DNA of 64,000 bases from an uncultured Chitinophagales bacterium (GTDB lineage: Bacteria > Bacteroidota > Bacteroidia > Chitinophagales > JAHDHT01), in the NCBI GenBank assembly GCA_938023075.1, contig CALHDG010000130.1, forward strand, positions 1 to 64,000, given 5' to 3'. The notes under the pieces were generated by a model that was not told the DNA's origin, did not search any database, and was given only the letters and a program-made list of their open reading frames with translations. Shown here piece after piece: positions 1-9,659 of this stretch. The position numbers and the translations under genes are program-made. The number at the start of each line of letters is the position of its first letter. The stretch's first letter is position 1.

Positions 1-133
1 AATTTATGACTATATTTTTACGATAGATTGCCAAATTTATAGGTAGTTTTCAACTATTTCGAAGCTACAATCACAAACTTTAATTTATTGTTAATTACTC
101 GAAATTCGTTTCAATTTTTACTCACTAATTTCG

Positions 134-141
134 TACATTTA
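134..141 (+). promoter_or_regulatory. Possible -7 box (TACATTTA) for the giant surface protein
   Basis: TACATTTA matches the Bacteroidota -7 consensus TAnnTTTG at seven of eight positions. A TTTC at 109-112 could serve as the -33 element. The box lies 35 bases before the first ATG of the following gene. It is a sequence match only. Confidence 0.35.
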
Positions 142-176
142 CCCTTAAACATTTGTAAAAACAAAATATATTCATT

Positions 177-3100
177 ATGAAAAACCAATTCCTTAATGTA
201 AATTTTAAAACCAATTTTACTCTTATGAAGAATTTAAGAACCTTATTAATTATCACCGCAACTTATCTTTTTGCAACCAATGTACAGGCACAAACATGTT
301 ATGGGTTAAATGAAAACGACTTTCCACAAACTTGCGTCTCTTCAGATGGAACAGCTCCGGCAAATCAAACTTTTAATTACGATTATGTTACTGGCACACC
401 AACAACCGGATATTCTGGCGGCGCTGATGGAACGGATGATGTAACTGTAAATATGACAGCAACGTGCAATTTCCCAAATGGAACTAACGGTTCAACCTAC
501 ATTGCTGCCTGTCTTGGTCCTGATGGTTTAGAGTCTGAACATACCATGTCAGGTGTAGGATGTGACCCTGCTGCTGGCAATCCGGTAGGCTTACAAATAA
601 ATATTCCTGGTGGTTCTGATTTTGGAGGAGCTACTTGTAATGATCAACCATGTTCAGTTTGTTATGTAGAAGTATGCTATGATTTTATTAACGGCTATTC
701 GTCAGAAGCAGCGGGCTTTGATGCAGTTTGGAGTAGTATGAACGGAGGTACAGAAGGTTATGAAGCAATGGTTGGCTGGGTTGAAGGTACAGATAATACA
801 GGTGCACCATTGGCAACTAATGGAACAACAACCGCCGGGCTAAATTCCTGGTGTCACGCTGATGTATTAGCGGGTACTTTACCAGTAAATGCCATTTTCG
901 GAGCTACTCCTCCTGCAGGAACTTTTTCGGCAGATGCTATTACAGGAGATGGAGCCGCAACAGCCTGCCCAACAGAAGAACCCGGTACATCTTCCGGACC
1001 TGATTCAAGCAGCGATGCAGCTACTGTGGCAGGAGCCAATCTTGGATTAAATGCAGATGATATTATTACAAGAATGTGTTTTGTATACATTTTAAGCAAC
1101 AATAATGCAGATGATTGTGATGCAGATGGAGAAACCAATGTAAATACAAATCCTTCTGGAAGCCTCGCATCAGTTGATGTATGCCCACCTCCGGTTGAAA
1201 TTATTGCAGAATGCGGAGCTTGTGTTGAAGGCAGTGCCGGCTTAGTAATAACCGAGTTAAGTTACGACCCATCAAGCGCACAAGGTGCCGATGGTGATTG
1301 CGAATACATAGAACTCTTCAATTCATACAGCACACCTATTGTTATTGATATGAATACAACGGTTATGCTAAGCGGTGGAACTACCGTAGTTTTACCTGCA
1401 GGAACGGTCATCCAGCCCGGTGAATATATTATACTTACCGGACCTAACTTTGCGGGTTGCATGTTTACCAATCCACCACCAGCCGGTACTCAAATTATTG
1501 ATGCTGGCGTAGCAGGTACCTTAGGTAACGGTGGTGAAGATGTAACCCTTACTTTAGCTTGTGCAGTTAACCCTGCAGCTGGTAATACGCAAATGGTTAC
1601 TTGGAGCGATGGAACCACTCCGAATGCTGGTGGTGGCGGTCTGTCCGTATATTATCCTTTAGATGGAAGTGGTCCTTTAGAAGGCGAACCAACACCCGGT
1701 TCAGGAGATTGCGTGGCTTGTGCTAATACGCCCTATGTTTGTGATGCTGCGGAATGTACCTTAACACCTGATCCAGCAATAAATATTGTTTGTGATAATG
1801 CAGGCACACCAGATGACCCAAGTGATGATACCTATACTTTTGATGTATTGGTAAATGGTATGAATTCTGATATGGCAGCAAGTAATACCTTTAACGACGA
1901 TCAAGGGAATGCGGGTATTGCTTACGGAACAACGGTTTCTTATGGTCCATTTCCAATTGCTGGTGGTGATATAACGGTTAATTATGTAGATGCGGATGAT
2001 CCGGATTGTATTAATATGATTATTGCTGCCGCTCCGGCAGCTTGCTCTTTCCCAACGGCTGAGTGCGGTGCTTGTGTTGAAGGTTCTGCCGGTTTAGTAA
2101 TTACAGAATTAAGTTATGATCCATCTGGTGCACAAGGTAATGATGGTGATTGTGAATACATAGAGCTCTTTAATTCTTACAGCACACCTATTGTTATTGA
2201 TATGAATACAACGGTTATGCTAAGCGGTGGAACTACCGTTGTTTTGCCAGCCGGAACAACAATTGCACCCGGCGAATATATTATTTTAACCGGACCTAAT
2301 TTTAGTACAATGTGTACTTTTGCAAACCCTCCGCCAGCAGGCACTCAAATAATTGATGCCGGTGTTGCTGGTACTTTAGGCAATGGTGGTGAAGATGTAA
2401 CCATTACTTTAGCTTGTGCAATAGATGGCGCAGCAGGCAACATGCAAACCGTAACTTGGAGTGATGCAACTACTCCAAATGCAGGTGGTGGTGGTCAATC
2501 TGTATATTATCCTTTAGATGGAACAGGCCCTATTGAAGGTGCACCAACCCCAGGTTCAGGCGATTGTGTGGCCTGTGCCAATACACCGTACGAATGTACA
2601 GATGTGGTTGGAGTGTGTTCCATCACGCCAGACCCTGCTATAAATATTGTTTGTGATGATAACGGAACACCTGGTGACCCAAGTGATGATACGTATACTT
2701 TTGATGTGTTAGTAAATGGTATGAATACAGATGCCGCTGCTAGCAATACTTTTAACGATGATCAAGGTAATGCGGGCTTTGCTTACGGCACAACGGTTTC
2801 TTATGGTCCATTTCCAATTGCCGGTGGAAATATTACCGTTACTTATACAGATGTGGATGATGCTATGTGTGCCAACACAGTTATCGCTGCAGCTCCGGCA
2901 ACTTGTTCAACGGATGCCTGTGAAATTACTTCTGCAACAGTTAGTAATGTCGTTTGTAATGATGGCGGAACACCAGAAGATCCAAGTGATGATACTTATA
3001 CTTTTGATGTTACGGTAAATGGAAACAATCCCGCTGCAGGAGCAAGTAACACTTTTAATGATGATCAAGGAAATACAGGCATAGCCTATGGCACATCGGT

Positions 3101-6100
3101 ATCTTATGGTCCTTTCCCAATAAGTGGCGGAGATATTACTGTTAATTATACAGATGCTGATGATATGACTTGTACCGCAGTGGCAACAGCACCGGCTCCT
3201 GCTCCATGTTCATCTCCCGTTTGCGATATTAGCAATGTAGTTTTTACACAAGCATGCACCGGCAATGGCGATGAATATGAATTATGTTTAAGTTTCGATT
3301 ATGTGAATGCCGGTGCAACCGGACAATTTAATGTTTATTTAGATCCGGCGGGAACTTTGACTCCAACTACTATTGTTGCCGGTCCATTTAATTATGCGGA
3401 CTATGATGCAGCAATAATGGGTGGTGCAACTTGTTTCACATTGGCTGGTTACACAGGTGATGCAGCAGATTTAGAAGCTGGTTTAGAAGTTTGTGTAGGT
3501 GATGTTGATGCACCGGCTCCCGGTACTGGTTTGCCTCCTGGTTCAACACCACCACCTGCAGGAATACCAACTTTTGCTTGCCCTCAAATTTACGGGATAT
3601 TACACAACGCCTGCGCACCTGTGGGTGGCGATGAAGGACCAAATGAATTTGTAGTTATTGTAAATGGTGCTGATCCTACTGATGTAAGTTCAATTGTAGT
3701 AGATACGCCTTCTGGTAGTGATTATGACGATTTTAATACGGTTACACCACCAGCAAGTTGGACTTGCCCTTGTTGTGTTTATTTAGATGAAACAGGATCA
3801 GTTCCGGCTGGTGGCGTAATAGTAGCTACATCAGCTGCTAATGTTTCTACATTAGATTTCACCAGCTTATGTGCAACAGCAGGCACCATTTATGTTTTAC
3901 AAGATGATGGAGTTGGCTCAACCGGACACTTTAGTAATAGTGGACCGCGCGCTACTTTATTAGACTTAACGGGAACGCCTTCTTGCGATGGCATAACCAG
4001 TTACTCTTATACCAACGCCGATGGTAATGATGGTGATTACACCACATTTGCCGGACCAGATAACCCGGGTGTAACTACTGCAGGAAGCACTATTGGAACA
4101 CCTGATTCTGGTAACATTGATTCTACCGGTGAATGTACTCCGCAAATTGCTCCGGCATCAGAGGTAGAATGTTTTGGCTGTGCTACTTTAGATGAAATGG
4201 CTTGTATGCAAATGGTCACTTGTCCGGTAGCTGCGCCGGTTAGCAATAACCAAACGCTTTGTTCAGGCGATGCTACAACAGCATTATCAGATTGGCAAGC
4301 CGCTGTTGATGCTGCGAATCCTTTAGATATGACACAAGACCCGGATGGCTTAGGTTCAATCTTATATTCATCTATACCTGATGATATGAGTGGCACTTGG
4401 ATGCCTGATGGCGATGTTTCAGGAATTACAGGCGTTCATAGCGGTGCGGACGTTTGTGTATTAGAAGATCAAATTGTATATGCTTATTTATTCTGTTCTG
4501 ATGATAATACGTATCAAGAAATTGGTTTACTAACTCTAACGGTTTATCCATTAATTGAAGATGCAGTTGAATTGAATAATGATGGAACATGTTGCCCATC
4601 TGTAACAGTTGTTTGCCCAGGATACTTAGTTTCAAATACATATGATGCCAATGGTGCTATACCAGATTGTTCGGCGGAAACAAGTTCTGGAAGTATTACT
4701 TTCACTATTGAATTACCGGTAGACCCAATTGGAGGGGCTTGTCTTTCATACGAAGTTTCAGGAGCTTATGATTGTAGTGTTCCCACATGCCAAATAACTC
4801 CAGAAATGGCAACTAATATTGTTTGTAACGATAACGGCACACCAGGTGACCCAAGTGACGATACTTATACTTTTGACATCACAGTAAATGGCAGCAGTAC
4901 TTTTCCAGGTGCAACCAATACCTTTAGTGACGATCAAGGCAATACAGGTATTGCTTACGGTACAACTGTTTCTTATGGCCCATTCCCAATTTCAGGTGGA
5001 GATGTAATGGTTAATTTTACTGATACCGAGCAGCAAGCGGATTGTGCAGGTATGATGATGGCTGCTGCCCCGGCTCCTTGTTCTGGAGCTATGTGTTCTA
5101 TTACACCAGATATGGCAATCAATATTGTTTGTAACGATAATGGCACACCGGCTGATGCGAGTGATGATACTTATACTTTTGATATAACCGTAAATGGAAA
5201 TAACACTTTCCCTGGAGCAACCAATACCTTTAGCGACGATCAAGGAAATGCTGGTGTAGCTTATGGTACAACCGTTTCGTATGGACCTTTCCCAATTGCT
5301 GGCGGAAATGTAGTAGTTAATTTTACCGATACAGAACAAGCGGATTGTACGGGTATGATGATGGCTGCAGTTCCGGCAATTTGCTCTGATCCAATGAGTA
5401 TGTGTTCTATAGTACCAGATATGGCTACCAACATAATTTGTAATGATAATGGCACACCGGCTGACCCAAGTGATGATACTTATACTTTTGATATAACTGT
5501 AAACGGCAACAGTACTTTACCTGGTGCAACCAATACTTTTAATGATGATCAAGGCAATACTGGTATTGCTTATGGATCAACGGTTTCTTATGGTCCTTTT
5601 CCAATATCAGGCGGAAACGTTACCGTTGTATTTACAGATGCAGATGATGCTACTTGTGTAGGTATGATGATGGCTACTGCGCCGGCAACTTGTTCTAATG
5701 GTGTTTGTGAAGATGAAATTTCTGGAACCGTATTTGCTCCAGCCGGTTGCGATGTTAGTGGTATTGAAGTTACGGTATTTGATAATATGGGCAATATAGT
5801 AGCTACTTTTATTACAGATGCCATGGGTGTGTATGATTCAAGCCCAACCACCTATCCATGTGGAAGCTACACGGTTGAATTAACTAATAACATTCCACAG
5901 TGTTATGAAGATGCTGATGGAGATACCGGACCAAAACCATTTGTTATTGATGGAGATGATAATAATACCGATACTGACGGACAAGACTTTATGCCGAGTG
6001 GCGTACCTACTTTATCACAATGGGGTTTAATTTGTTTGGCACTCTTACTAATGGTGTATGGGGCATTAATGATAGCTGCCAGAACTACTGCCTTTGAACA

Positions 6101-6110
6101 ATACAAATGA
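177..6110 (+). CDS. Giant secreted repeat protein with lamin-tail domains and IPTL-CTERM-like C-terminal anchor
   Basis: A 1977-residue exported, very acidic, Cys-rich adhesin-like protein. The signal peptide (MKNLRTLLIITATYLFA, ending near NVQAQ) begins at Met17, so the ATG at 225 is an alternative and perhaps better start. Two near-identical lamin-tail-like domains lie around residues 345-520 and 635-800, and a third, diverged one around 1140-1310. A module of about 100 residues occurs six times, roughly 1745-2050, 2620-2910, 2915-3210, 4790-5090, 5095-5390 and 5400-5700 in DNA, each with the core DPSDDTYTFD and then YGPFPI. Near residues 1845-1940 is an SdrD-B-like fold with a Dx(D/N)xD calcium-type stretch. 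The C-terminus has VPTLSQWGLI, a hydrophobic helix and an Arg, the layout of IPTL-CTERM. No T9SS domain is present. Surface display is inferred; the ligand is unknown. Confidence 0.85.
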   Translation: MKNQFLNVNFKTNFTLMKNLRTLLIITATYLFATNVQAQTCYGLNENDFPQTCVSSDGTAPANQTFNYDYVTGTPTTGYSGGADGTDDVTVNMTATCNFPNGTNGSTYIAACLGPDGLESEHTMSGVGCDPAAGNPVGLQINIPGGSDFGGATCNDQPCSVCYVEVCYDFINGYSSEAAGFDAVWSSMNGGTEGYEAMVGWVEGTDNTGAPLATNGTTTAGLNSWCHADVLAGTLPVNAIFGATPPAGTFSADAITGDGAATACPTEEPGTSSGPDSSSDAATVAGANLGLNADDIITRMCFVYILSNNNADDCDADGETNVNTNPSGSLASVDVCPPPVEIIAECGACVEGSAGLVITELSYDPSSAQGADGDCEYIELFNSYSTPIVIDMNTTVMLSGGTTVVLPAGTVIQPGEYIILTGPNFAGCMFTNPPPAGTQIIDAGVAGTLGNGGEDVTLTLACAVNPAAGNTQMVTWSDGTTPNAGGGGLSVYYPLDGSGPLEGEPTPGSGDCVACANTPYVCDAAECTLTPDPAINIVCDNAGTPDDPSDDTYTFDVLVNGMNSDMAASNTFNDDQGNAGIAYGTTVSYGPFPIAGGDITVNYVDADDPDCINMIIAAAPAACSFPTAECGACVEGSAGLVITELSYDPSGAQGNDGDCEYIELFNSYSTPIVIDMNTTVMLSGGTTVVLPAGTTIAPGEYIILTGPNFSTMCTFANPPPAGTQIIDAGVAGTLGNGGEDVTITLACAIDGAAGNMQTVTWSDATTPNAGGGGQSVYYPLDGTGPIEGAPTPGSGDCVACANTPYECTDVVGVCSITPDPAINIVCDDNGTPGDPSDDTYTFDVLVNGMNTDAAASNTFNDDQGNAGFAYGTTVSYGPFPIAGGNITVTYTDVDDAMCANTVIAAAPATCSTDACEITSATVSNVVCNDGGTPEDPSDDTYTFDVTVNGNNPAAGASNTFNDDQGNTGIAYGTSVSYGPFPISGGDITVNYTDADDMTCTAVATAPAPAPCSSPVCDISNVVFTQACTGNGDEYELCLSFDYVNAGATGQFNVYLDPAGTLTPTTIVAGPFNYADYDAAIMGGATCFTLAGYTGDAADLEAGLEVCVGDVDAPAPGTGLPPGSTPPPAGIPTFACPQIYGILHNACAPVGGDEGPNEFVVIVNGADPTDVSSIVVDTPSGSDYDDFNTVTPPASWTCPCCVYLDETGSVPAGGVIVATSAANVSTLDFTSLCATAGTIYVLQDDGVGSTGHFSNSGPRATLLDLTGTPSCDGITSYSYTNADGNDGDYTTFAGPDNPGVTTAGSTIGTPDSGNIDSTGECTPQIAPASEVECFGCATLDEMACMQMVTCPVAAPVSNNQTLCSGDATTALSDWQAAVDAANPLDMTQDPDGLGSILYSSIPDDMSGTWMPDGDVSGITGVHSGADVCVLEDQIVYAYLFCSDDNTYQEIGLLTLTVYPLIEDAVELNNDGTCCPSVTVVCPGYLVSNTYDANGAIPDCSAETSSGSITFTIELPVDPIGGACLSYEVSGAYDCSVPTCQITPEMATNIVCNDNGTPGDPSDDTYTFDITVNGSSTFPGATNTFSDDQGNTGIAYGTTVSYGPFPISGGDVMVNFTDTEQQADCAGMMMAAAPAPCSGAMCSITPDMAINIVCNDNGTPADASDDTYTFDITVNGNNTFPGATNTFSDDQGNAGVAYGTTVSYGPFPIAGGNVVVNFTDTEQADCTGMMMAAVPAICSDPMSMCSIVPDMATNIICNDNGTPADPSDDTYTFDITVNGNSTLPGATNTFNDDQGNTGIAYGSTVSYGPFPISGGNVTVVFTDADDATCVGMMMATAPATCSNGVCEDEISGTVFAPAGCDVSGIEVTVFDNMGNIVATFITDAMGVYDSSPTTYPCGSYTVELTNNIPQCYEDADGDTGPKPFVIDGDDNNTDTDGQDFMPSGVPTLSQWGLICLALLLMVYGALMIAARTTAFEQYK

Positions 6111-6140
6111 TAATACATTTCAGTCATAATTGAAATTAAG

Positions 6141-6174
6141 CCTATCTTCAATTTTTTTGAAGATGGGTTTTTTT
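6141..6174 (+). terminator. Rho-independent terminator after the giant surface protein gene
   Basis: CCTATCTTCA at 6141-6150 pairs with TGAAGATGGG at 6158-6167, a 10-bp stem with one G-T pair and a T-rich loop, followed directly by a run of seven T. It lies 31 bases after the stop codon. The stop codon of the opposing histidine kinase (6148-6150) falls inside the left arm. On the minus strand there is no U-tract after the hairpin, so it should act mainly on the plus-strand transcript. Confidence 0.85.
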
Positions 6175-9100
6175 ATTAAGCGTAAGTAGATTAACATTAG
6201 TTGGAGAATTGTTCAAATTTTTTAAAATAGTAAAGTAGAAAGTGCTTCCCTTTCCAAAATCTGATTCAACCCATATTCTGCCGTTATATTTCTCAACGAT
6301 CTTTTTGCATAATGCCAAGCCCACGCCGTTTCCCACTAATTTTGCATCGCTATGCAATCGATTAAATAGTTTAAATATCTTATCAAAGTATTGTTCTTCA
6401 ATACCTATTCCATTATCCGACACATAAAATTTATAATATTGATTAGTTTTTATGCAACCAATTTTAACTATTGGGTACGGGTTGGTATTATATTGCATAG
6501 CATTATACAGTAAGTTCGAAAACAACAATTTTGCATCAGAATAGTTAAACAAAAATAAGGGCAAGGTTGATTCTACCTTAATTTCAACATTACGATTGCT
6601 AATTAACTCTTTGTGCTTTAGTTTATATTCCTGAAGTAACTTTATGGTATTAATCCATTGCAATCTTTTATTATTGTTAATTTTAGTATGTTCAATCAAA
6701 TCATCAATAACTTGATACATTTTTATTATTCCAGATTCTATAAAATTATAAAACTCAACATCATTTTCATCAAATGTAGGTTTATGCTTTTTGTACAATA
6801 AAGTTGAAAAGCTATTAATATTTCGAAGTGGTGTTTTCAAATCGTGCGAACAAACATTGGCGAAATCTACTAAATCTTGATTGGACTGTTTTAACCGGGC
6901 GTTGGTTTGAGCAAGTTCATTAATTTTAGTTTGTAACATTTGGGTTTTTTCCTTAACCATTTTTTTAAGTATAGACTTTTCACGAAAATTAAATATAAAA
7001 TAAAGGCAACCGATCAATCCAAAAAGGTATATAATTTTCATACCTCTACTTTCTACAAAGTGTGGCTTAATTTTAAAATCAATACTTTTAATTGGGTCAA
7101 CACTGTCTTCATTTAGTGCTTTAATGCCTATTTCTAATTTATACGCACCTTTGTGTAAATTATGAAAAGTAAGTTCCGAATCCAGAACTTCCCAATCTTG
7201 ACTAATTCCATTTAATTGATAGACATAGCTATAATTTGGGTTTTGAGAATAGTTAAACAAGGCAAACTTAAATTTTAGGTTGTTTTCGTTATAGTTGAGG
7301 CTTTTCAGTTTAGTGGTATCTGTTTCAATTTTGTTTACAAGTACATGTTCAATTTTTATGTTTTTGTTTAGCTTTTCAATTTTTAAATCATTTTTTAATG
7401 ATAGAAACTGATACCCATTTTGTCCTACTAAATGCACCCCACTGCTATCCACAATAAGGTCTTTAATATTATTATAAATTAATCCATTCCCTTTGTTAAA
7501 ATTTTGAATTTGAATTTTTGATTGGATATCTGCAAAATTTTTGATAATACTCAATCCCTTATTTGTTCCTGCATATAAATTATGCTCAAAACTATATAAT
7601 GAATTTACAGTATTACTTATTAAATCATCGTTTACATTTATATTAATAAAATTGTGAGTAATAGTATTAATAATGAAAATGCCGTTACCAACTGAGGCGA
7701 GTGCAATAAAATGTTCATTTAATTGTATAATATCAACAAAGTTGGTAATAAACAAAGGATGAATATCATTAAAAAAAATAGTATCATTGTTTTCAATTTT
7801 AATTAAACCTTGTGCACTTACACTCAACCAATAATTGTTTTGATGGTCAATTAAAGATGTATATACTCTTTCATTTATTAAAATATTTTTTAAACATGCC
7901 AGTTCTCGTAATTCAAACAGATCTTTAGCTATAAAATTGGAATTTAATATTTCATCATTATTTATTTCTACAGTAGCAAAAATCGTGTTTAATAAAATAC
8001 GATCATCTTTAATAAAAATTTTCTTTGCAGTAACACTAACTTTATGTAGAAATTGATCATTTTGAAAAACAAAGTAACCCTTGTCAGTTGAAAATAATAC
8101 TGCATTTTTGTTTATTGGTGCGATATCAACAATGCGGTTGTTTTTATATTTACCAATTGAAGGTAAAGTATATATTAGCGTATCGGTAGAGCCAAATCGC
8201 GCAATTTTGTTTTCCCTACTCGCAACCCAAATTTCGCCATTATTTTTTTTAACAACATGCAATGGTTTGTTTTCTAAACCTTTCATGATAACATTAACCG
8301 ATTTTTTTTTAAAATATCCCGGATACAGGAAAAGACCATTATCAAATGAGCAAACCCATAAGTTGCTATCTTTATCAACAAATAAATTTGATATCTTTCT
8401 ATTAGTTAATTCCTTTTTTTGAGCGGTAATTTGATTCTTATCATCAAGCACTAAATGCGTAAAGCCATAAGATTCGTTTTTTAACACTAAACCATCATCT
8501 ACCTTTATTAACTTACTTTTGCCTTTCTTTATATTATCCAACATTTGATGGTGCTTTTTGTTTTTGATATTAAGTAGGTTAAGTGTGGAGCCGGTAATAT
8601 AAAATAAGTTCGGATAATCAAAACAAAAACTGAGCCGATGATAATATTTTGAATCTTCTAATGTTTTAATTGGTATAGAGTCAACAATAGTTTCTTGATG
8701 TGTAAAAAGTAAATGATTATTCATGTACATAAGGCAGGTGTCATTAAATACATCAACTAACTGTACAGCTAAGTTTTTTTGTTTTGTAAGATTATGTTGT
8801 ATAAATTTATTTTTATCTTTATTAATAAGATAAAGTTTGTTTTTGGAACTTATCCAGGTATTACCCTGGCTGTTTACCAAAGTTTCAAAATTCCAACTAA
8901 TATCATTTAAAGTATTTGGTACGGTAAAAAATTTACCATTTCTAAAATAACTAAAGGGACCCGATAGATTTAACCAAACGTTACCATATCCATCGTCTTT
9001 TAATGCTACTACTTCGTTTCTTGGCAAACCATTTTCAATATTTAAATTTGAAAATTCGCTGCCATTAAAACGACTTAGCCCGGCTTCTGTAGCTATCCAT

Positions 9101-9255
9101 AAGTAACCTTCGCTATCTTGTTCTACATCAAAAATGTTCTCTGATGGCAAGCCATTATCTAAACCATAATGAATAAAGGCACTTTCTGGTGAACTGTAAA
9201 GACTAAATGGTAATATGACAAGCAAAACGATTGTGAACTGTTTTACTATGTTCAT
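6148..9255 (-). CDS. Hybrid-type sensor histidine kinase with two-component regulator propeller and Y_Y_Y domain
   Basis: A 1035-residue sensor kinase. An N-terminal signal/anchor segment is followed by a large periplasmic region built from regulator-propeller repeats (for example LPSENIFDVEQDSEGYLWIA near residues 36-55). A Y_Y_Y domain lies near 645-715 and a transmembrane helix near 730-750, followed by a coiled coil. The HisKA H-box SHDLKTPLR puts the phospho-acceptor His near residue 804. The ATPase domain has an N-box near 914-920, DNGIGI near 947 and GNGVGLALC near 975. Unlike many Bacteroidota relatives it has no receiver or AraC output domain, so it must signal to a separate regulator, and none is adjacent. 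The ligand is unknown. It converges on the surface-protein gene. Confidence 0.9.
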   Translation of the reverse strand: MNIVKQFTIVLLVILPFSLYSSPESAFIHYGLDNGLPSENIFDVEQDSEGYLWIATEAGLSRFNGSEFSNLNIENGLPRNEVVALKDDGYGNVWLNLSGPFSYFRNGKFFTVPNTLNDISWNFETLVNSQGNTWISSKNKLYLINKDKNKFIQHNLTKQKNLAVQLVDVFNDTCLMYMNNHLLFTHQETIVDSIPIKTLEDSKYYHRLSFCFDYPNLFYITGSTLNLLNIKNKKHHQMLDNIKKGKSKLIKVDDGLVLKNESYGFTHLVLDDKNQITAQKKELTNRKISNLFVDKDSNLWVCSFDNGLFLYPGYFKKKSVNVIMKGLENKPLHVVKKNNGEIWVASRENKIARFGSTDTLIYTLPSIGKYKNNRIVDIAPINKNAVLFSTDKGYFVFQNDQFLHKVSVTAKKIFIKDDRILLNTIFATVEINNDEILNSNFIAKDLFELRELACLKNILINERVYTSLIDHQNNYWLSVSAQGLIKIENNDTIFFNDIHPLFITNFVDIIQLNEHFIALASVGNGIFIINTITHNFININVNDDLISNTVNSLYSFEHNLYAGTNKGLSIIKNFADIQSKIQIQNFNKGNGLIYNNIKDLIVDSSGVHLVGQNGYQFLSLKNDLKIEKLNKNIKIEHVLVNKIETDTTKLKSLNYNENNLKFKFALFNYSQNPNYSYVYQLNGISQDWEVLDSELTFHNLHKGAYKLEIGIKALNEDSVDPIKSIDFKIKPHFVESRGMKIIYLFGLIGCLYFIFNFREKSILKKMVKEKTQMLQTKINELAQTNARLKQSNQDLVDFANVCSHDLKTPLRNINSFSTLLYKKHKPTFDENDVEFYNFIESGIIKMYQVIDDLIEHTKINNNKRLQWINTIKLLQEYKLKHKELISNRNVEIKVESTLPLFLFNYSDAKLLFSNLLYNAMQYNTNPYPIVKIGCIKTNQYYKFYVSDNGIGIEEQYFDKIFKLFNRLHSDAKLVGNGVGLALCKKIVEKYNGRIWVESDFGKGSTFYFTILKNLNNSPTNVNLLTLNKKTHLQKN

Positions 9256-9385
9256 CAGTTGATATACGTAAATGAGGAGAATAGGTTTGCATTTTATACA
9301 TAAATGTAAGGTTTAATACATTTATGGTTGTTTTTGCTGTGGTTCCATTTGTTTTGCAAGTGTAACAACCTTAATTATAAATACA

Positions 9386-9547
9386 CTAAGTAGTCAGTCA
9401 AGCTCATACTATCGGTTACTTTGGCAAAATTAGAATGATTACTTCGTTGGAGAACAGAGCTTAGGCTATGCTTGACAAGCTCCGCCTCCTACTCGTCCGA
9501 ATTTTACTTAAATTAATCCGACACCATGAACTTGACTAATTACTAAG
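9386..9547. repeat. Intergenic element bounded by imperfect inverted repeats
   Basis: The 22-base arm at 9386-9407 (CTAAGTAGTCAGTCAAGCTCAT) matches the reverse complement of 9526-9547 at about 18 of 22 positions. The interior has further loosely complementary stretches, including AGAGCTT and AAGCTCC segments, so the whole could fold as a long imperfect hairpin. No second copy was seen in this window. It may be a decayed MITE or a structured intergenic element. Confidence 0.35.
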
Positions 9548-9644
9548 TAAAAAAAGTAAAAGTGCTTGTATCTTTACATTTTTATGAATGTATTTAGACT
9601 ATTTATTGTTAGAAAATAGATTTTTCTTTAAGCCAACACTTCTT

Positions 9645-9652
9645 TACTTTTG
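9645..9652 (+). promoter_or_regulatory. -7 promoter box TACTTTTG for the cysteine synthase-like gene
   Basis: A perfect match to TAnnTTTG, with a weak TTTC at 9623-9626 in the -33 position (18-base spacer). The predicted transcription start is only a few bases before the ATG at 9660. This favours 9660 over an in-frame upstream ATG at 9588 and suggests a leaderless or near-leaderless mRNA. Confidence 0.5.
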
Positions 9653-9659
9653 CATCCAT

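Noticed and set aside
854..5851. Many short antisense frames inside the giant repeat protein gene
   Set aside because: They follow the repeat composition of the sense gene on the opposite strand, have no start context and no family; they are shadows.
6148..6180. Terminator acting equally for the histidine kinase
   Set aside because: On the minus strand the hairpin is not followed by a U-tract, so only the plus-strand call is kept as strong.
9588..9659. Earlier start for the cysteine synthase-like gene
   Set aside because: The extra 24 residues are hydrophobic/aromatic and not family-like, and the -7 box lies inside them.
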